Positions 43,872 through 54,048 of a DNA stretch of 64,000 nucleotides are shown one piece after another. The position numbers and the translations under genes are program-made. Within the stretch, counting starts at the first letter, position 1, and each line of letters opens with the position of its first letter. The stretch spans positions 1,364,001 through 1,428,000 of the forward strand of contig NZ_JAFEWF010000001.1 in assembly GCF_017355835.1 (NCBI RefSeq), written 5' to 3'. The notes beneath the pieces were generated by a model. It saw only the letters and a list, made by a program, of their open reading frames with translations, was not told the origin of the DNA and ran no database searches. The DNA is from Desertivirga brevis (GTDB taxonomy: Bacteria; Bacteroidota; Bacteroidia; Sphingobacteriales; Sphingobacteriaceae).

Positions 43872-44657
43872 ATGACTTTACCTATTTACCAAGCCGATGC
43901 CTTTACTGACAAATTGTTTGGAGGCAATCCTGCTGCAATATGCCCATTAGAACATTGGCTTCCTGATCCTGTAATGCAGAAGATCGCAGCAGAAAACAAC
44001 CTTGCCGAAACTGCCTTTTTTGTTCCTGAAGGTGATGGATATAAGTTAAGATGGTTTACTCCTGAGCTGGAGATCGACCTTTGCGGACATGCAACCCTCG
44101 CTTCGGCCCATATACTTTTTACTGAACTTGGATATACAAAAGACGTTATTCACTTTCATACTTTAAGGGCCGGAACTCTGACCGTCAGCCGTCATGATGG
44201 ACTTTATACCCTTGATTTTCCCACCAGGGTTCCCGAATTGGTAGATGCCCCATCAGAATTGATTGAAGCACTTGGGTCGATGCCTCCTATTGAAGTTTAC
44301 AAATCCCGAGATTACATGCTCATTTACGAGACAGAGGAACAGGTGGCTGCCATCCAGCCAGACTTTAATGCACTTGCGAAAATAGACGCCATTGGAATTA
44401 TTGTAACCGCTCCCGGAACCAACAGTGATTTTGTTTCCCGCATGTTCGCCCCTGCGGTTGGTATCGCTGAAGACCCCGTTACAGGTTCAGCACACTGCAA
44501 CCTGATACCCTACTGGGCAGAAAGGCTAGGCAAGTCAAAGCTTCATGCATTTCAAATATCAGCAAGAAGAGGTGAGCTTTGGTGCGAGCTAAATGGAGAC
44601 CGGGTATTGATGTCTGGACAAGCGGTGACTTACTTAAAAGGTCAGATTTTTATTTAA
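43872..44657 (+). CDS. PhzF-family isomerase/epimerase
   Basis: 261 aa. The diaminopimelate-epimerase-like fold: YQADAFTDKLFGGNPAA (5-21), the catalytic Glu in NNLAETAFFV (about E46), LRWFTPELEIDLCGHATLASA, and the second-half signature EDPVTGSAHCNLIPYWAERL. Members act in very different pathways, and here no neighbour hints at one; it is not evidence for phenazine synthesis. Full length and intact. Confidence 0.92.
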   Translation: MTLPIYQADAFTDKLFGGNPAAICPLEHWLPDPVMQKIAAENNLAETAFFVPEGDGYKLRWFTPELEIDLCGHATLASAHILFTELGYTKDVIHFHTLRAGTLTVSRHDGLYTLDFPTRVPELVDAPSELIEALGSMPPIEVYKSRDYMLIYETEEQVAAIQPDFNALAKIDAIGIIVTAPGTNSDFVSRMFAPAVGIAEDPVTGSAHCNLIPYWAERLGKSKLHAFQISARRGELWCELNGDRVLMSGQAVTYLKGQIFI

Positions 44658-44701
44658 CCAAACCTATTAACTTCCTTAATTCTTATAGAAAAGGGGAAGT
44701 T

Positions 44702-45400
44702 TTACTCCCATCGATAGGTAATTCCAATCCTCCATATGCTGAGGCTTCTGAAATCTTTTTTGTTTGATTGGATCTGATAAGTACTTTGATAGGCGGGAGT
44801 AAGATAAAAATCTTCCATTAGTTTAAACTGCATTCCGAACTGAAAACGGTTTTGATCAAATTTATTAAGTCCCTTCAGTTCTTTTCCCAAATTGATCATA
44901 GGCTCGTCGGAAATAAAAAAATAGCCTTTCTGATTCTTAAAAACAGGTACCTGAACCTGGAATTGATAACGTAGCCTGTAATTAAAGCGTTCTGCCCTGG
45001 TATCCTTTTGAAAACGCTCTTCTAACCGCAGGCGATGGCTAACTCGAAATTTTTTGAACTTATGTACTGCCGTCAACTGCTCCCAGGGCCTGTTTTCTCT
45101 CCTTATTCCTGAGGCCGTAAAAAACTCGGAGTAGGCGTACCCTGCCGAAACACTTATCATCTTGCTCAACTGGTAGTTTAATCCCACGCGACCGATCCAC
45201 TGCACTTTGTCATTGAAGTTATCGTAGCGGTCAGAATAGTCAGCCGAAACAGACCATACAGAATCAACTGGTACATGAAGATAATATTGCGGCCAAAACT
45301 CTACTGCTTTGTCGACTACCCTTTGCGCTTCTGCGGAAAAGGCAAAAGCTGTCATTACTTGTAAAAGTACAAGTTCTTTAAATTTCAAGAAAAAACGCAT
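44702..45400 (-). CDS. DUF2490 outer-membrane beta-barrel protein
   Basis: 232 aa. A signal peptide (about 1-25, ending FSAEAQ) precedes alternating aromatic/basic beta strands (for example FRVSHRLRLEERF, YRLRYQFQVQVPVF) and the C-terminal IWRIGITYRW end typical of barrels. DUF2490 members are uncharacterised outer-membrane proteins. Its start overlaps the stop of the upstream membrane-anchored gene by one base, so the two are coupled. Confidence 0.85.
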   Translation of the reverse strand: MRFFLKFKELVLLQVMTAFAFSAEAQRVVDKAVEFWPQYYLHVPVDSVWSVSADYSDRYDNFNDKVQWIGRVGLNYQLSKMISVSAGYAYSEFFTASGIRRENRPWEQLTAVHKFKKFRVSHRLRLEERFQKDTRAERFNYRLRYQFQVQVPVFKNQKGYFFISDEPMINLGKELKGLNKFDQNRFQFGMQFKLMEDFYLTPAYQSTYQIQSNKKDFRSLSIWRIGITYRWE

Positions 45401-45903
45401 TAAAACTTTGGACGATTTAAAATAGCTTCTGCGATCACGGCACTCTTCATGTCAAACTCTACGGGTACTTCTTCCTCTTCCTGGATCACCACCTGCCGAT
45501 GCTTGGGTGCTTTGTGTATTTTCCGACTGGTTTTTATTTCATCGGCCACCTCTTCAGGATTGTATCCCTCTTTTGACAACAAAATTTCATGGTTGCCAGA
45601 CTCATAAGCTTTACCCTGGTGCTCTTTCCCGCTTCGCCTTTCCCGCTCGTAAATATGTTTGTATTTAGGCTCGTGTTGATCATTGCTATTGGGCATTTCC
45701 TCCAATAAGAAAGGCTGTGGAGTTTTTGTGGGAGTAGGAATAGAAGTGTTCATACCACGCTTATGATCTGCAGGTTTTGCTTCTGAAGATACAGGACGGC
45801 CAGGACTTCGTTTCCTTGCCTTCTCCTGTTCCTTTGTGAAATTAGACCAGATCTTATAAATAAACAAAGCAATTCCAATCAGAAAAGGAATAAAGTTTTC
45901 CAT
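45400..45903 (-). CDS. Hypothetical membrane-anchored protein
   Basis: 167 aa. One N-terminal helix (about 3-19, FIPFLIGIALFIYKIW) is followed by a polar, Pro/Lys/Glu-rich, probably disordered chain and a short C-terminal conserved-looking patch (FDMKSAVIAEAILNRPKF). No known domain. Coupled to the DUF2490 gene; divergent from smc. Confidence 0.75.
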   Translation of the reverse strand: MENFIPFLIGIALFIYKIWSNFTKEQEKARKRSPGRPVSSEAKPADHKRGMNTSIPTPTKTPQPFLLEEMPNSNDQHEPKYKHIYERERRSGKEHQGKAYESGNHEILLSKEGYNPEEVADEIKTSRKIHKAPKHRQVVIQEEEEVPVEFDMKSAVIAEAILNRPKF

Positions 45904-46022
45904 ATTTTACAAGTTACAAACATCTATAAAAAAGCCGGTAGTTTTCTCTCTAATTTTAATTAAATACCATAACTTGGTGATCTTTTTTTAGAAGAGTAAG
46001 GGATAGAACCTGTTGAGAAAAA

Positions 46023-49000
46023 ATGCAATTAAACAGACTGGAAATTAAGGGCTTTAAGAGCTTTGGAGACAAAATAACGATTCATTTTAACGAAGGGGTA
46101 ACGGCAATTGTGGGACCAAATGGATGCGGAAAGTCCAACGTGGTTGACGCAATACGATGGGTTTTGGGAGAGCAGAGTACCCGTATGCTCCGTTCCGAGA
46201 AAATGGAAAATATCATTTTCAACGGAACAAAAACCAGAAAACCGGCCCAGTTAGCTGAGGTTTCTTTAACCTTCGACAACAATAAAAACATCCTTCCTAC
46301 CGACTTTTCGCAGGTTACCATTACCCGGAAGTTATATCGAAGCGGTGAAAGCGAATACCGTTTAAACGATGTCCAGTGCCGGCTGAAAGATATTACTGAC
46401 CTTTTCCTTGACACCGGAATTGGGGCGGATTCTTACTCTATTATAGAGTTGAAGATGATCGATGAGATCATCGCTAATAAAGAAGGTTCTAGACGGGTTC
46501 TTTTTGAAGAAGCTTCAGGTATCTCTAAGTATAAACTTAGAAAAAAACAAACTCTGTCTCGGCTCAAAGAAACAGAAGGAGATTTGAGCCGAGTTGAGGA
46601 TCTTTTATTTGAGATCGAGAAAAATCTAAAGACCCTTGAGAATCAAGCCAAAAAAGCCGAGCGTTATTATAAATTAAAGGAGCAGTACAGAGCTCTAAGC
46701 GTTACACTCGCTGCTTTTAGGATCGTTGGTTTCCGGAACTCCCTGGATAGCCTGGAACAACAGGAACAGGTACACGAAAATCAAAAAGCTGGATTAACCG
46801 CTGAAATCGAAAAGCTTGAAGAGGCACTCAAACAGTATAAAACAGATAATATCACCAAAGAGAAGAACTTGGGGGCTCAACAAAAGGCTACCAATGAGTT
46901 TACCTCAAAGATCCGTGCCTACGAGAGCGAGAAGAAAATAAAGAACGAACAACTGCGCCACCTTCAAGACAAGGAAGCGCGCTTGACAGATGAGCTTGAT
47001 AAGGACAAAACTCAGTTAAATCACGTTCTTTATAATATCAAAAGGCTAAACGAAGAACAATTGCAAGAATCGCAACAGTTCGAGAGTGTAAAAACCAGCC
47101 TGGCTGATAAAAAGGAAGAGCTGGACGAGTTAAGACTTCAGCAGCAAACCACAAAGAACAAATTGGATCTCCTGGTTAAAGAAAATAATGAGATCCAAAA
47201 CCAGCTTTATAAGATAGAAAAAGACGTCGCCGTTCTGAACATTCAGAAAGACGCATTATTACAGGAAAGCAACCGTAATCTTGAAGATACAGCATCGAAA
47301 GAAACGGAACTAAACGAGTTCAATAAAGCTATTAATGAACTTGAGGCAAAAGCAGAACAAAAGCAAAGAGAGCTGGGGGAACTTTTAGCCTTTGAGGAAG
47401 ACCTTAATCAGCAAATTCAGTTTACAGAAGAAGCCATTTCAAAATATAAAGACAAGGTTTCTTCGGAATCACGCAAATTAGACGCTAAACAAAACGAATA
47501 CAACCTTACTAAATCTCTTGTAGATAATCTGGAAGGTTTCCCTGAATCTATCCGCTTCTTGAAAAAGAATGCGGGATGGACAAAACAAACTCCTTTATTT
47601 TCTGATGTACTATTCTGTAAGGAAGATTACCGTGTGGCAATCGAGAATTACCTGGAGCCGGTGATGAACCATTATGTTGTGGAAAGCCAACAGGATGCTG
47701 TGCACGCTATCCGGTTGTTAAGCGATTCGTCAAAAGGAAGATCTAACTTCTTCATTCTTGAAGCACTTAACAAAATACCGGAACCGGCTAAACTTGATCT
47801 GGTTGCCGATAATTTAATCCCTGCACTTAGTATTATTGACGTTGATGCCAAATATGGCAAGCTCTGCCGGCAACTGTTGAACAACGTGTACATACTGACA
47901 TCCGGGGATGAAGAAGAGCTAAACAACCTGATGCCTGAGAACAATATTGTGATCCTAAGTGGCAGTGGTAAGTTTACGAAGAGTCGTATCAGCATGGCTG
48001 GAGGCTCAGTGGGCTTATTTGAGGGTAAGCGAATCGGTAGGGCAAAAAATCTGGAGATCCTTGCAAAGGAAATCAAATCCCTGGAGCAGGAGATTGGAAA
48101 TTTAAAAAGTTCCGTTGAACAGGAAACTCATAAGCTCCAGACCTTAAAAACGTCCTCCAGAAAACCTGAGATCCAGGTTTTACAGCAGGAAACCAACAGG
48201 TTTGGCAACGAATTGATCTCGCTAAAGACACGTCAGGAACAGTATGCTGCCTTTATCAGGAATAGCCAAAACCGAAAGCAGGACATCGAGACTAAGATAG
48301 CTGCAATTACAGCTGAAATAGCTGAGTCTGAACCGGTACTTGCCCGTCTCGAATCCCGAAAGAAGGAAATGGCAAACGAGTTGCGCGACCAGCAGAGTAC
48401 ATATACAGAGCTTACGGAGTTGGTGACTGAAAAATCTACTGCCTTTAACCAGGAAAATATACGCTTCCATCAGCAGCAGAATAAGGTTTCTAACATTGAA
48501 AAGGACCTGGACTACCGGGATACGCAACAACAGGCCTTAGACCAGAGGATTGCTACAAACAGTACAGAACTTGAAAAAGTAAAGACTGAAATAGCAGATA
48601 CCGTTCAACACGTTGATCATAACGACGAGGGCTTACTGGAAATGTACTCCCAAAAAGAGGAATTGGAAAAAGGGGTACGGGAAGCTGAACAGGATTATTT
48701 TGCCTCCAGAGGCTTAATAACTGAGACGGAAAACAACATCGCTACCTTAAGAAGGAATAAGGAAAATGCTGACTTCATTTCAAACGAGATCAAGGATAAA
48801 AAAACAAGCCTTCGATTAGAGCTTAACGGTCTCAAAGAAAGACTCGCTGTTGAATTTAACATAGACATTGCTGATCTTTTTGATACTGAGATCCCGGAAG
48901 GAGAAAGTGAATCCGATTTGAAAATCCAGACAGAACGCCTTAAAAAGCAACTCGATGAATTCGGAGCGATCAACTCGACGGCTATGGAGGCCTATCGTGA

Positions 49001-49565
49001 AATGAATGAACGATATACATTCATTCTAAATCAGAAAAAAGACCTTCAGGAAGCTAAATCGGCCCTTCTTCAAACAATAAAAGAAATAGATGATAGCGCT
49101 CAGGATAAATTTATGAATGCCTTTTTAAGTGTTCGTGAAAACTTCATCCGTGTGTTCCGTTCCCTGTTCAATGAGGAAGATAGCTGTGACCTGATCCTGG
49201 ATAACCCTGAAAACCCATTAGAGTCTGATATTGATATCATAGCCAGGCCAAAAGGAAAGCGTCCTTTATCGATCAATCAGCTTTCCGGGGGAGAGAAGAC
49301 TCTTACTGCAACCGCTTTATTGTTTTCCCTGTACCTGTTGAAGCCTGCGCCTTTCTGTATTTTCGACGAAGTGGATGCTCCATTAGATGACACAAACATT
49401 GACAAATTCAATAATATCATCCGCAAGTTCTCCGACGAGTCACAATTCATCATTGTTTCTCATAACAAACGCACTATTGCAAGTACAGATATTATCTATG
49501 GTGTAACCATGGTTGAACAAGGTATTTCAAGAGTAGTAGCCGTAGACATGCGTGAAATGGCTTAA
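46023..49565 (+). CDS. smc: Chromosome segregation ATPase SMC
   Basis: 1180 aa, normal length. Walker A GPNGCGKSNVVDAIRW near residue 33, long coiled coils (about 170-510 and 670-1010) around a hinge (about 515-665, with GGSVGLFEGKRIG at its end), then the signature LSGGEKTLTATALL and Walker B FCIFDEVDAPLDD. It compacts and separates chromosomes with ScpA and ScpB, which are not in this window. Monocistronic, followed by a strong terminator. Confidence 0.97.
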   Translation: MQLNRLEIKGFKSFGDKITIHFNEGVTAIVGPNGCGKSNVVDAIRWVLGEQSTRMLRSEKMENIIFNGTKTRKPAQLAEVSLTFDNNKNILPTDFSQVTITRKLYRSGESEYRLNDVQCRLKDITDLFLDTGIGADSYSIIELKMIDEIIANKEGSRRVLFEEASGISKYKLRKKQTLSRLKETEGDLSRVEDLLFEIEKNLKTLENQAKKAERYYKLKEQYRALSVTLAAFRIVGFRNSLDSLEQQEQVHENQKAGLTAEIEKLEEALKQYKTDNITKEKNLGAQQKATNEFTSKIRAYESEKKIKNEQLRHLQDKEARLTDELDKDKTQLNHVLYNIKRLNEEQLQESQQFESVKTSLADKKEELDELRLQQQTTKNKLDLLVKENNEIQNQLYKIEKDVAVLNIQKDALLQESNRNLEDTASKETELNEFNKAINELEAKAEQKQRELGELLAFEEDLNQQIQFTEEAISKYKDKVSSESRKLDAKQNEYNLTKSLVDNLEGFPESIRFLKKNAGWTKQTPLFSDVLFCKEDYRVAIENYLEPVMNHYVVESQQDAVHAIRLLSDSSKGRSNFFILEALNKIPEPAKLDLVADNLIPALSIIDVDAKYGKLCRQLLNNVYILTSGDEEELNNLMPENNIVILSGSGKFTKSRISMAGGSVGLFEGKRIGRAKNLEILAKEIKSLEQEIGNLKSSVEQETHKLQTLKTSSRKPEIQVLQQETNRFGNELISLKTRQEQYAAFIRNSQNRKQDIETKIAAITAEIAESEPVLARLESRKKEMANELRDQQSTYTELTELVTEKSTAFNQENIRFHQQQNKVSNIEKDLDYRDTQQQALDQRIATNSTELEKVKTEIADTVQHVDHNDEGLLEMYSQKEELEKGVREAEQDYFASRGLITETENNIATLRRNKENADFISNEIKDKKTSLRLELNGLKERLAVEFNIDIADLFDTEIPEGESESDLKIQTERLKKQLDEFGAINSTAMEAYREMNERYTFILNQKKDLQEAKSALLQTIKEIDDSAQDKFMNAFLSVRENFIRVFRSLFNEEDSCDLILDNPENPLESDIDIIARPKGKRPLSINQLSGGEKTLTATALLFSLYLLKPAPFCIFDEVDAPLDDTNIDKFNNIIRKFSDESQFIIVSHNKRTIASTDIIYGVTMVEQGISRVVAVDMREMA

Positions 49566-49589
49566 GAGTAGTAACACCGCTCAAATAGA

Positions 49590-49625
49590 AAATGGCCTCA
49601 GATTAACTATCTGAGGCCATTTTTG
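49590..49625. terminator. Bidirectional terminator between smc and the GH43 gene
   Basis: An aatggcctcaga / tctgaggccatt stem with a 7-nt loop, flanked by A residues on one side and ttttg on the other. Confidence 0.9.
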
Positions 49626-49635
49626 TTATCGTCCA

Positions 49636-50646
49636 TTACTTTGCGGGATTGACACCTTGGGTGGTCATTTGTACTTTTTTCATTGAGCCATCTTTATTGT
49701 AGTAGAGATAGTCAATACAAACCGACCTCCTGAAACTACCACCGGCTGTCGGGATTACCCCGTTATGATAAATAAAGTAAGACTTTCCCTTAAAATCTAT
49801 AATTGCCTGATGATTGGTGTTTGAATTTCCTGCAACCTCATTCAGTATTCCTTTGAAAACCCAGGGGCCATGAATGCTTTTACTCATAGCATAGGCGATC
49901 TTCTCTGGAAACTGATAGGCATATGATAAATAGTAGAATCCTTTCCGCTTATGGACCCATGGAGCTTCAGTAAAGTTTGGCAAACCCTGAACTTTCATGA
50001 CAGGACCATCGAGTTCAATCATATTCTCTTTCAGCTTCGCATAGTAGCACTGTGTATTTCCCCAGAACAAATAAGCCTGTCCATCATCATCTATGATGAC
50101 AGAGGGGTCGATATCGTCCCAGCTTATTTTGGTATCAGTGGTCATGTCATTTGTAATGATCGCTGAACCTCTGGCATCTTTAAAAGGACCGGTTGGACTA
50201 TCAGAAACCGCTACACCTATCGCTTTTCCATGGACTGTACCATGGGATATAGCTACGTACCAGTAAAACTTTCCATTCCTCTCAATCACCTGCGATGCCC
50301 AGGCATCATCTTTCGCCCAGGTAAAAGCCTTTACATTTAATGGAGATGGATGTTCCTGCCAGTTGACCATATTTGATGATGAAAAACATAACCACTCGTG
50401 CATTTCATAACCTTCACGTTTTGCAGGAGGTTCATCATGACCTGTATATAAATAAACCTTGTCTTTATATACCATAGCAGCAGGGTCGGCGGTGTATTTA
50501 TGTTTGATAATTGGATTCCGGGTTAAAGTGTCTGCAACAGTTACAGGTTTTATACTTTGAGCTGTGGCCGTAGAAAACAGGGAGCTGGCAAAGGCACCGG
50601 CAAAAACAAGACAGTATCCCCTTTTGAACTGATGGAAGATATTCAT
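49636..50646 (-). CDS. Secreted glycoside hydrolase family 43
   Basis: 336 aa. A signal peptide (about 1-29, ending TATAQ) precedes a five-bladed propeller of the GH43 type: base Asp in YTADPAAMVYKDKVYLYTGH (about D54), a middle Asp in WDDIDPSVIIDDDGQAYLFWG, and the acid Glu in NFTEAPWVHKRKGFYYLSYA. Such enzymes cut arabinofuranosyl or xylosyl residues from plant polysaccharides. No SusC/D pair is adjacent, so it is not in a classical utilisation locus here. Confidence 0.9.
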   Translation of the reverse strand: MNIFHQFKRGYCLVFAGAFASSLFSTATAQSIKPVTVADTLTRNPIIKHKYTADPAAMVYKDKVYLYTGHDEPPAKREGYEMHEWLCFSSSNMVNWQEHPSPLNVKAFTWAKDDAWASQVIERNGKFYWYVAISHGTVHGKAIGVAVSDSPTGPFKDARGSAIITNDMTTDTKISWDDIDPSVIIDDDGQAYLFWGNTQCYYAKLKENMIELDGPVMKVQGLPNFTEAPWVHKRKGFYYLSYAYQFPEKIAYAMSKSIHGPWVFKGILNEVAGNSNTNHQAIIDFKGKSYFIYHNGVIPTAGGSFRRSVCIDYLYYNKDGSMKKVQMTTQGVNPAK

Positions 50647-50803
50647 AAATAAAATTGGTCTATAATTGTATATTTTACACTTATAATGGTATTACAATTT
50701 TAATAAAAACTAAAGACTTTATTTATCTGAAAAAATAAAATTTGTTGTAACGGAAGAAATACCCGAGCGTCTATTAAATGAAACCAACCCAACAACAAAA
50801 GAA

Positions 50804-51229
50804 ATGAAAACGCTAAAGACTCTCCTTACCGCATTTTTGATGGTTATTACCATCGGAGCTTATGCTGATGAACTAAACACTTCTAACAAATTAAGCATTG
50901 ATTACGCTCTTAGGAGCTACTTAGATGCTGTTAGCGAAGGAAAAATCAAGGGCTTTGCAGAGATTCTGGATGGTGATGTAAAATTTACTGTAACCAGAGG
51001 TGAAAAAATTGTGAACTATTCGAAATCGGAGATGTTATCATCCCTGAAATCCTCAGAAGGAGTAAAGCAGAATTGCACAACAGATTATGCAATTGTAGAA
51101 CAAAATTCAACACAGACAATTGTAAGGGTAACGCAGAAATACGAAGAATTTACCCGTGTTAATTTTGTAACATTTAACAATACGTCCAAAGGCTGGAAGA
51201 TTACAAACGTGTCCAGTTCTTTTAGTTAA
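50804..51229 (+). CDS. Secreted NTF2-like protein (lumazine-binding-like fold)
   Basis: 141 aa. A signal peptide (about 1-21, ending AYA) precedes a small NTF2/SnoaL-like domain (alpha+beta cone): YALRSYLDAVSEGKIKGFAE, a DGDVKFTVTRG strand, and KYEEFTRVNFVTFNNTSKGW. Members often bind small ligands; no catalytic residue is evident. It has its own terminator. Confidence 0.7.
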   Translation: MKTLKTLLTAFLMVITIGAYADELNTSNKLSIDYALRSYLDAVSEGKIKGFAEILDGDVKFTVTRGEKIVNYSKSEMLSSLKSSEGVKQNCTTDYAIVEQNSTQTIVRVTQKYEEFTRVNFVTFNNTSKGWKITNVSSSFS

Positions 51230-51251
51230 AATATTATTTGGTTATAGTTGA

Positions 51252-51286
51252 GAAAAAGGAGTCGCTGATTATCAGGACTCCTTTAT
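51252..51286. terminator. Terminator between the NTF2-like gene and the topoisomerase gene
   Basis: The aaaaaggagtc / gactccttt stem with a 12-nt loop can serve both converging genes. Confidence 0.8.
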
Positions 51287-51301
51287 TATTTTGTAAAGTT
51301 C

Positions 51302-53188
51302 TTAAGCTGCAACTGTTTCCTCGACGGTTTCTACGCTGGCGGCAAATTGCGCATCGTCTTTCTCGATTCGGAGATTCCCAACAATATGCTGCTGTCTGTT
51401 GGGTGTGTTCTTACCCATAAAGTACTCGAGTAGAGAATGAATATTTGCATCTTTCAGAATCACTGGCTCAAGCCTTATGTCCTTTCCTATAAACAAACCA
51501 AATTCATCAGGAGAGATCTCCCCTAGCCCTTTAAATCGGGTAATTTCGGGCTTAACTCCAAGCTTGGCTATCGCTCTTTGTTTTTCTTCCTCGTTATAAC
51601 AATAAATAGTTTCCTTCTTATTTCTCACCCTGAACAAAGGAGTTTGTAGAATGGATACGTGCCCTGCTTTTACAAGGTCGGGGAAAAACTGAAGGAAGAA
51701 GGTCATCATCAGCAAGCGAATGTGCATTCCGTCGACGTCGGCATCGGTTGCGATAACAATATTATTATAACGGAGTCCATCCAGTCCGTCTTCTATATTC
51801 AGAGCATGTTGAAGAAGGTTAAACTCCTCATTCTCGTAAACTACCTTTTTTGTGAGGCCGAAACAATTCAGGGGCTTACCTTTCAAACTAAATACAGCTT
51901 GCGTCATCACATCCCTGGATTTAGTAATGGATCCACTTGCAGAATCACCCTCGGTGATAAACAAAGTGGTATCCTGCTTGCGCTCGTGATTATCCTCAAA
52001 ATGAATCTTACAGTCTCTGAGTTTCCGATTATGTAAGGATGCCTTTTTAGCTCTCTCATTTGCCAACTTCTTGATGCCGGCAATATCCTTACGCTCCCGT
52101 TCTGATTGAAGGATACGTTTTAATAAAGCGTCGGCAGTTGGTTGATTTTTATGTAAGTAATCGTCCAGTTCCTTTTTCAGAAAATCATTAATCAAAGCGC
52201 GAACAGTTGGCCCTTCCGGACCCACGTTCTGTGATCCCAGCTTGGTTTTAGTCTGTGATTCAAATACAGGTTCCTGAACCTTAATTGCTATTGCCCCTAC
52301 GATAGAAGCACGGATATCAGAGGCATCAAACTCTTTCTTGTAAAAATCCCGGACTGTTCTTACCAGTGCTTCCCTGAAAGCGGCCTGGTGCGTACCTCCC
52401 TGTGTGGTATGCTGACCGTTCACAAAAGAATAATACTCTTCGCCGTATTGCTGCCCATGCGTCATTGCAACTTCTATATCCTCTCCCTTTAAATGGATAA
52501 TAGGATAGCGGATAGCCTCAGCATCTGTATTTTTACTTAAAAGATCATGCAGACCTTTCTCAGAAAAATACTTCTGTCCGTTGAAGTTTATAGTAAGACC
52601 AGAGTTAAGGAAAACATAATTCCAGATCATGTTCTCAATAAATTCTGGAATAAAGCGATAGTTTCGGAATATGGAATCATCAGGAATGAAACTTATGGAT
52701 GTTCCATTCCGTTGAGTTGTATCTTTCTCAGGCTCTTCCCTTACAATTTCACCTTTAGCAAACTCTGCAATCTTAGTTCTTCCATCACGGTAAGACTGCA
52801 CTGTAAAGGATGTTGACAGAGCATTTACTGCCTTTGTACCCACTCCGTTCAACCCTACCGACTTCTGAAAAGCCTTCGAATCATATTTTCCACCCGTGTT
52901 TATCTTAGATACGCAGTCTATCACTTTTCCTAAAGGAATTCCGCGGCCGTAGTCGCGTACCGTTACTTTATGTTCAGTGATATTAACTTCGATCGTACGG
53001 CCCGCCCCCATGACAAACTCATCAATCGAGTTATCCATGATCTCTTTCAACAGGACATAGATACCATCATCATAGGCAGAGCCATCACCTAACTTACCAA
53101 TATACATCCCGGGCCTCAACCGGATGTGTTCCTTCCAATCTAAAGACCGTATACTGTCTTCACTATAATTTACATTATTCTCAGCCAC
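51302..53188 (-). CDS. parE: DNA topoisomerase IV subunit B (ParE)
   Basis: 628 aa. GHKL ATPase domain: [43 protein letters not shown]. Transducer domain with a QTKTKLGS switch lysine. [19 protein letters not shown] and [13 protein letters not shown]. The length and C-terminus fit type IIA B subunits of the ParE/GyrB group; the short form without the GyrB insertion favours ParE. parC is not next to it in this window. Confidence 0.9.
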   Translation of the reverse strand: MAENNVNYSEDSIRSLDWKEHIRLRPGMYIGKLGDGSAYDDGIYVLLKEIMDNSIDEFVMGAGRTIEVNITEHKVTVRDYGRGIPLGKVIDCVSKINTGGKYDSKAFQKSVGLNGVGTKAVNALSTSFTVQSYRDGRTKIAEFAKGEIVREEPEKDTTQRNGTSISFIPDDSIFRNYRFIPEFIENMIWNYVFLNSGLTINFNGQKYFSEKGLHDLLSKNTDAEAIRYPIIHLKGEDIEVAMTHGQQYGEEYYSFVNGQHTTQGGTHQAAFREALVRTVRDFYKKEFDASDIRASIVGAIAIKVQEPVFESQTKTKLGSQNVGPEGPTVRALINDFLKKELDDYLHKNQPTADALLKRILQSERERKDIAGIKKLANERAKKASLHNRKLRDCKIHFEDNHERKQDTTLFITEGDSASGSITKSRDVMTQAVFSLKGKPLNCFGLTKKVVYENEEFNLLQHALNIEDGLDGLRYNNIVIATDADVDGMHIRLLMMTFFLQFFPDLVKAGHVSILQTPLFRVRNKKETIYCYNEEEKQRAIAKLGVKPEITRFKGLGEISPDEFGLFIGKDIRLEPVILKDANIHSLLEYFMGKNTPNRQQHIVGNLRIEKDDAQFAASVETVEETVAA

Positions 53189-53526
53189 TTTTGTAAAGTT
53201 TAATAGATTGTAATATATAAATAATACTTAAACAGGTAGCCCCTCTTCAACTACCAGTTAGAGATATACAAAACTAAATATTTTAGCTAGTTATACCATC
53301 CTTGTTTATCAGTTTTCGTACTAAAATTCGTACAAGGATTGCTTTGATTGTAGTGAAAACAAATCTTTTGTAATACAGATTTACGTGGCTACAACAGCTA
53401 GTGGAAATCCAAAAACCGGATAGATCGCTGTAAATCAATCTCTTTGGCATCTTGGGCGGTATTAAGAGGGACAATAAATTAAAAATGGTATGAATTATGA
53501 ATAATATCTGACATAAGCGATAAACA
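53189..53526. other. Intergenic region between parE and small ORFs
   Basis: About 340 nt, AT rich, with no ORF of good composition. The parE promoter should lie at its left end; no exact TAnnTTTG is seen. Confidence 0.35.
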
Positions 53527-53724
53527 ATGGTAGTCGTAAATAAAATAATAGTACCGAAGGAACTGAAGGACAATGACCAGCCAGAAGTTGACTGGGAAAA
53601 TCCGACAGACCCTGAGCACTCTCATGATCCAAGGGACATGGAGCAGCTAATGCGTCAGAAGAAGGAAGCTGAGAGAAGAAAAGAGAATCTTAGCGAAGAC
53701 GAAGAAAATACAAAAGAAGATTAA
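53527..53724 (+). CDS. Small acidic hypothetical protein
   Basis: 65 aa, very polar: VDWENPTDPEHSHDPRDMEQ followed by a charged helix (LMRQKKEAERRKENLSEDEE). No signal or membrane segment. Unknown family; the charged composition looks like a real disordered protein rather than random ORF. It may share a transcript with the next small gene 36 nt downstream. Confidence 0.55.
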   Translation: MVVVNKIIVPKELKDNDQPEVDWENPTDPEHSHDPRDMEQLMRQKKEAERRKENLSEDEENTKED

Positions 53725-53760
53725 ACAACCCAAATACTCGATCAACCCAATTTAACTGTT

Positions 53761-53922
53761 ATGAAAACATTCAACGATACTAAAATTGTTAAGTTAACCG
53801 AAAAATTTGACAGACAATTGCTTAACATCCTTAATAAAGAACTTAAAGCCGTTAAAGAAGCTAAAGAACAGATTATTAAGACGTTGAAACCTGGTTCTGA
53901 TGACGGGCTTTTGGTGGCATAA
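53761..53922 (+). CDS. Very small hypothetical protein, 53 aa
   Basis: ATG 53761 to TAA 53922. It encodes an amphipathic, lysine/leucine-rich chain (TEKFDRQLLNILNKELKAVK then EAKEQIIKTLKPG). Helical periodicity and clean codon use argue for a real gene. No family is recognised. A good terminator follows at 54012. Confidence 0.55.
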   Translation: MKTFNDTKIVKLTEKFDRQLLNILNKELKAVKEAKEQIIKTLKPGSDDGLLVA

Positions 53923-54011
53923 GCATCAATCTCAACCCTACATATATACCTACGAAAACAGAAAAACAATTACACAATCGTTCTTTTTCCCTCAGTTAAA
54001 CAACAAGAAAT

Positions 54012-54038
54012 AAGTCCGGAAAAACGGACTTATTTTTT
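54012..54038. terminator. Terminator between the small genes and the acetyltransferase
   Basis: The aagtccg / cggactt stem with a gaaaaa loop is followed by attttttt on the plus strand. Confidence 0.85.
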
Positions 54039-54048
54039 AAAAAAGCAG

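Noticed and set aside
43872..44657. Phenazine biosynthesis
   Set aside because: A lone PhzF-family protein without phz neighbours is no evidence for phenazine; the family is widespread with other roles.
49636..50646. Polysaccharide utilisation locus
   Set aside because: The GH43 gene has no SusC/SusD pair or other carbohydrate enzymes beside it.
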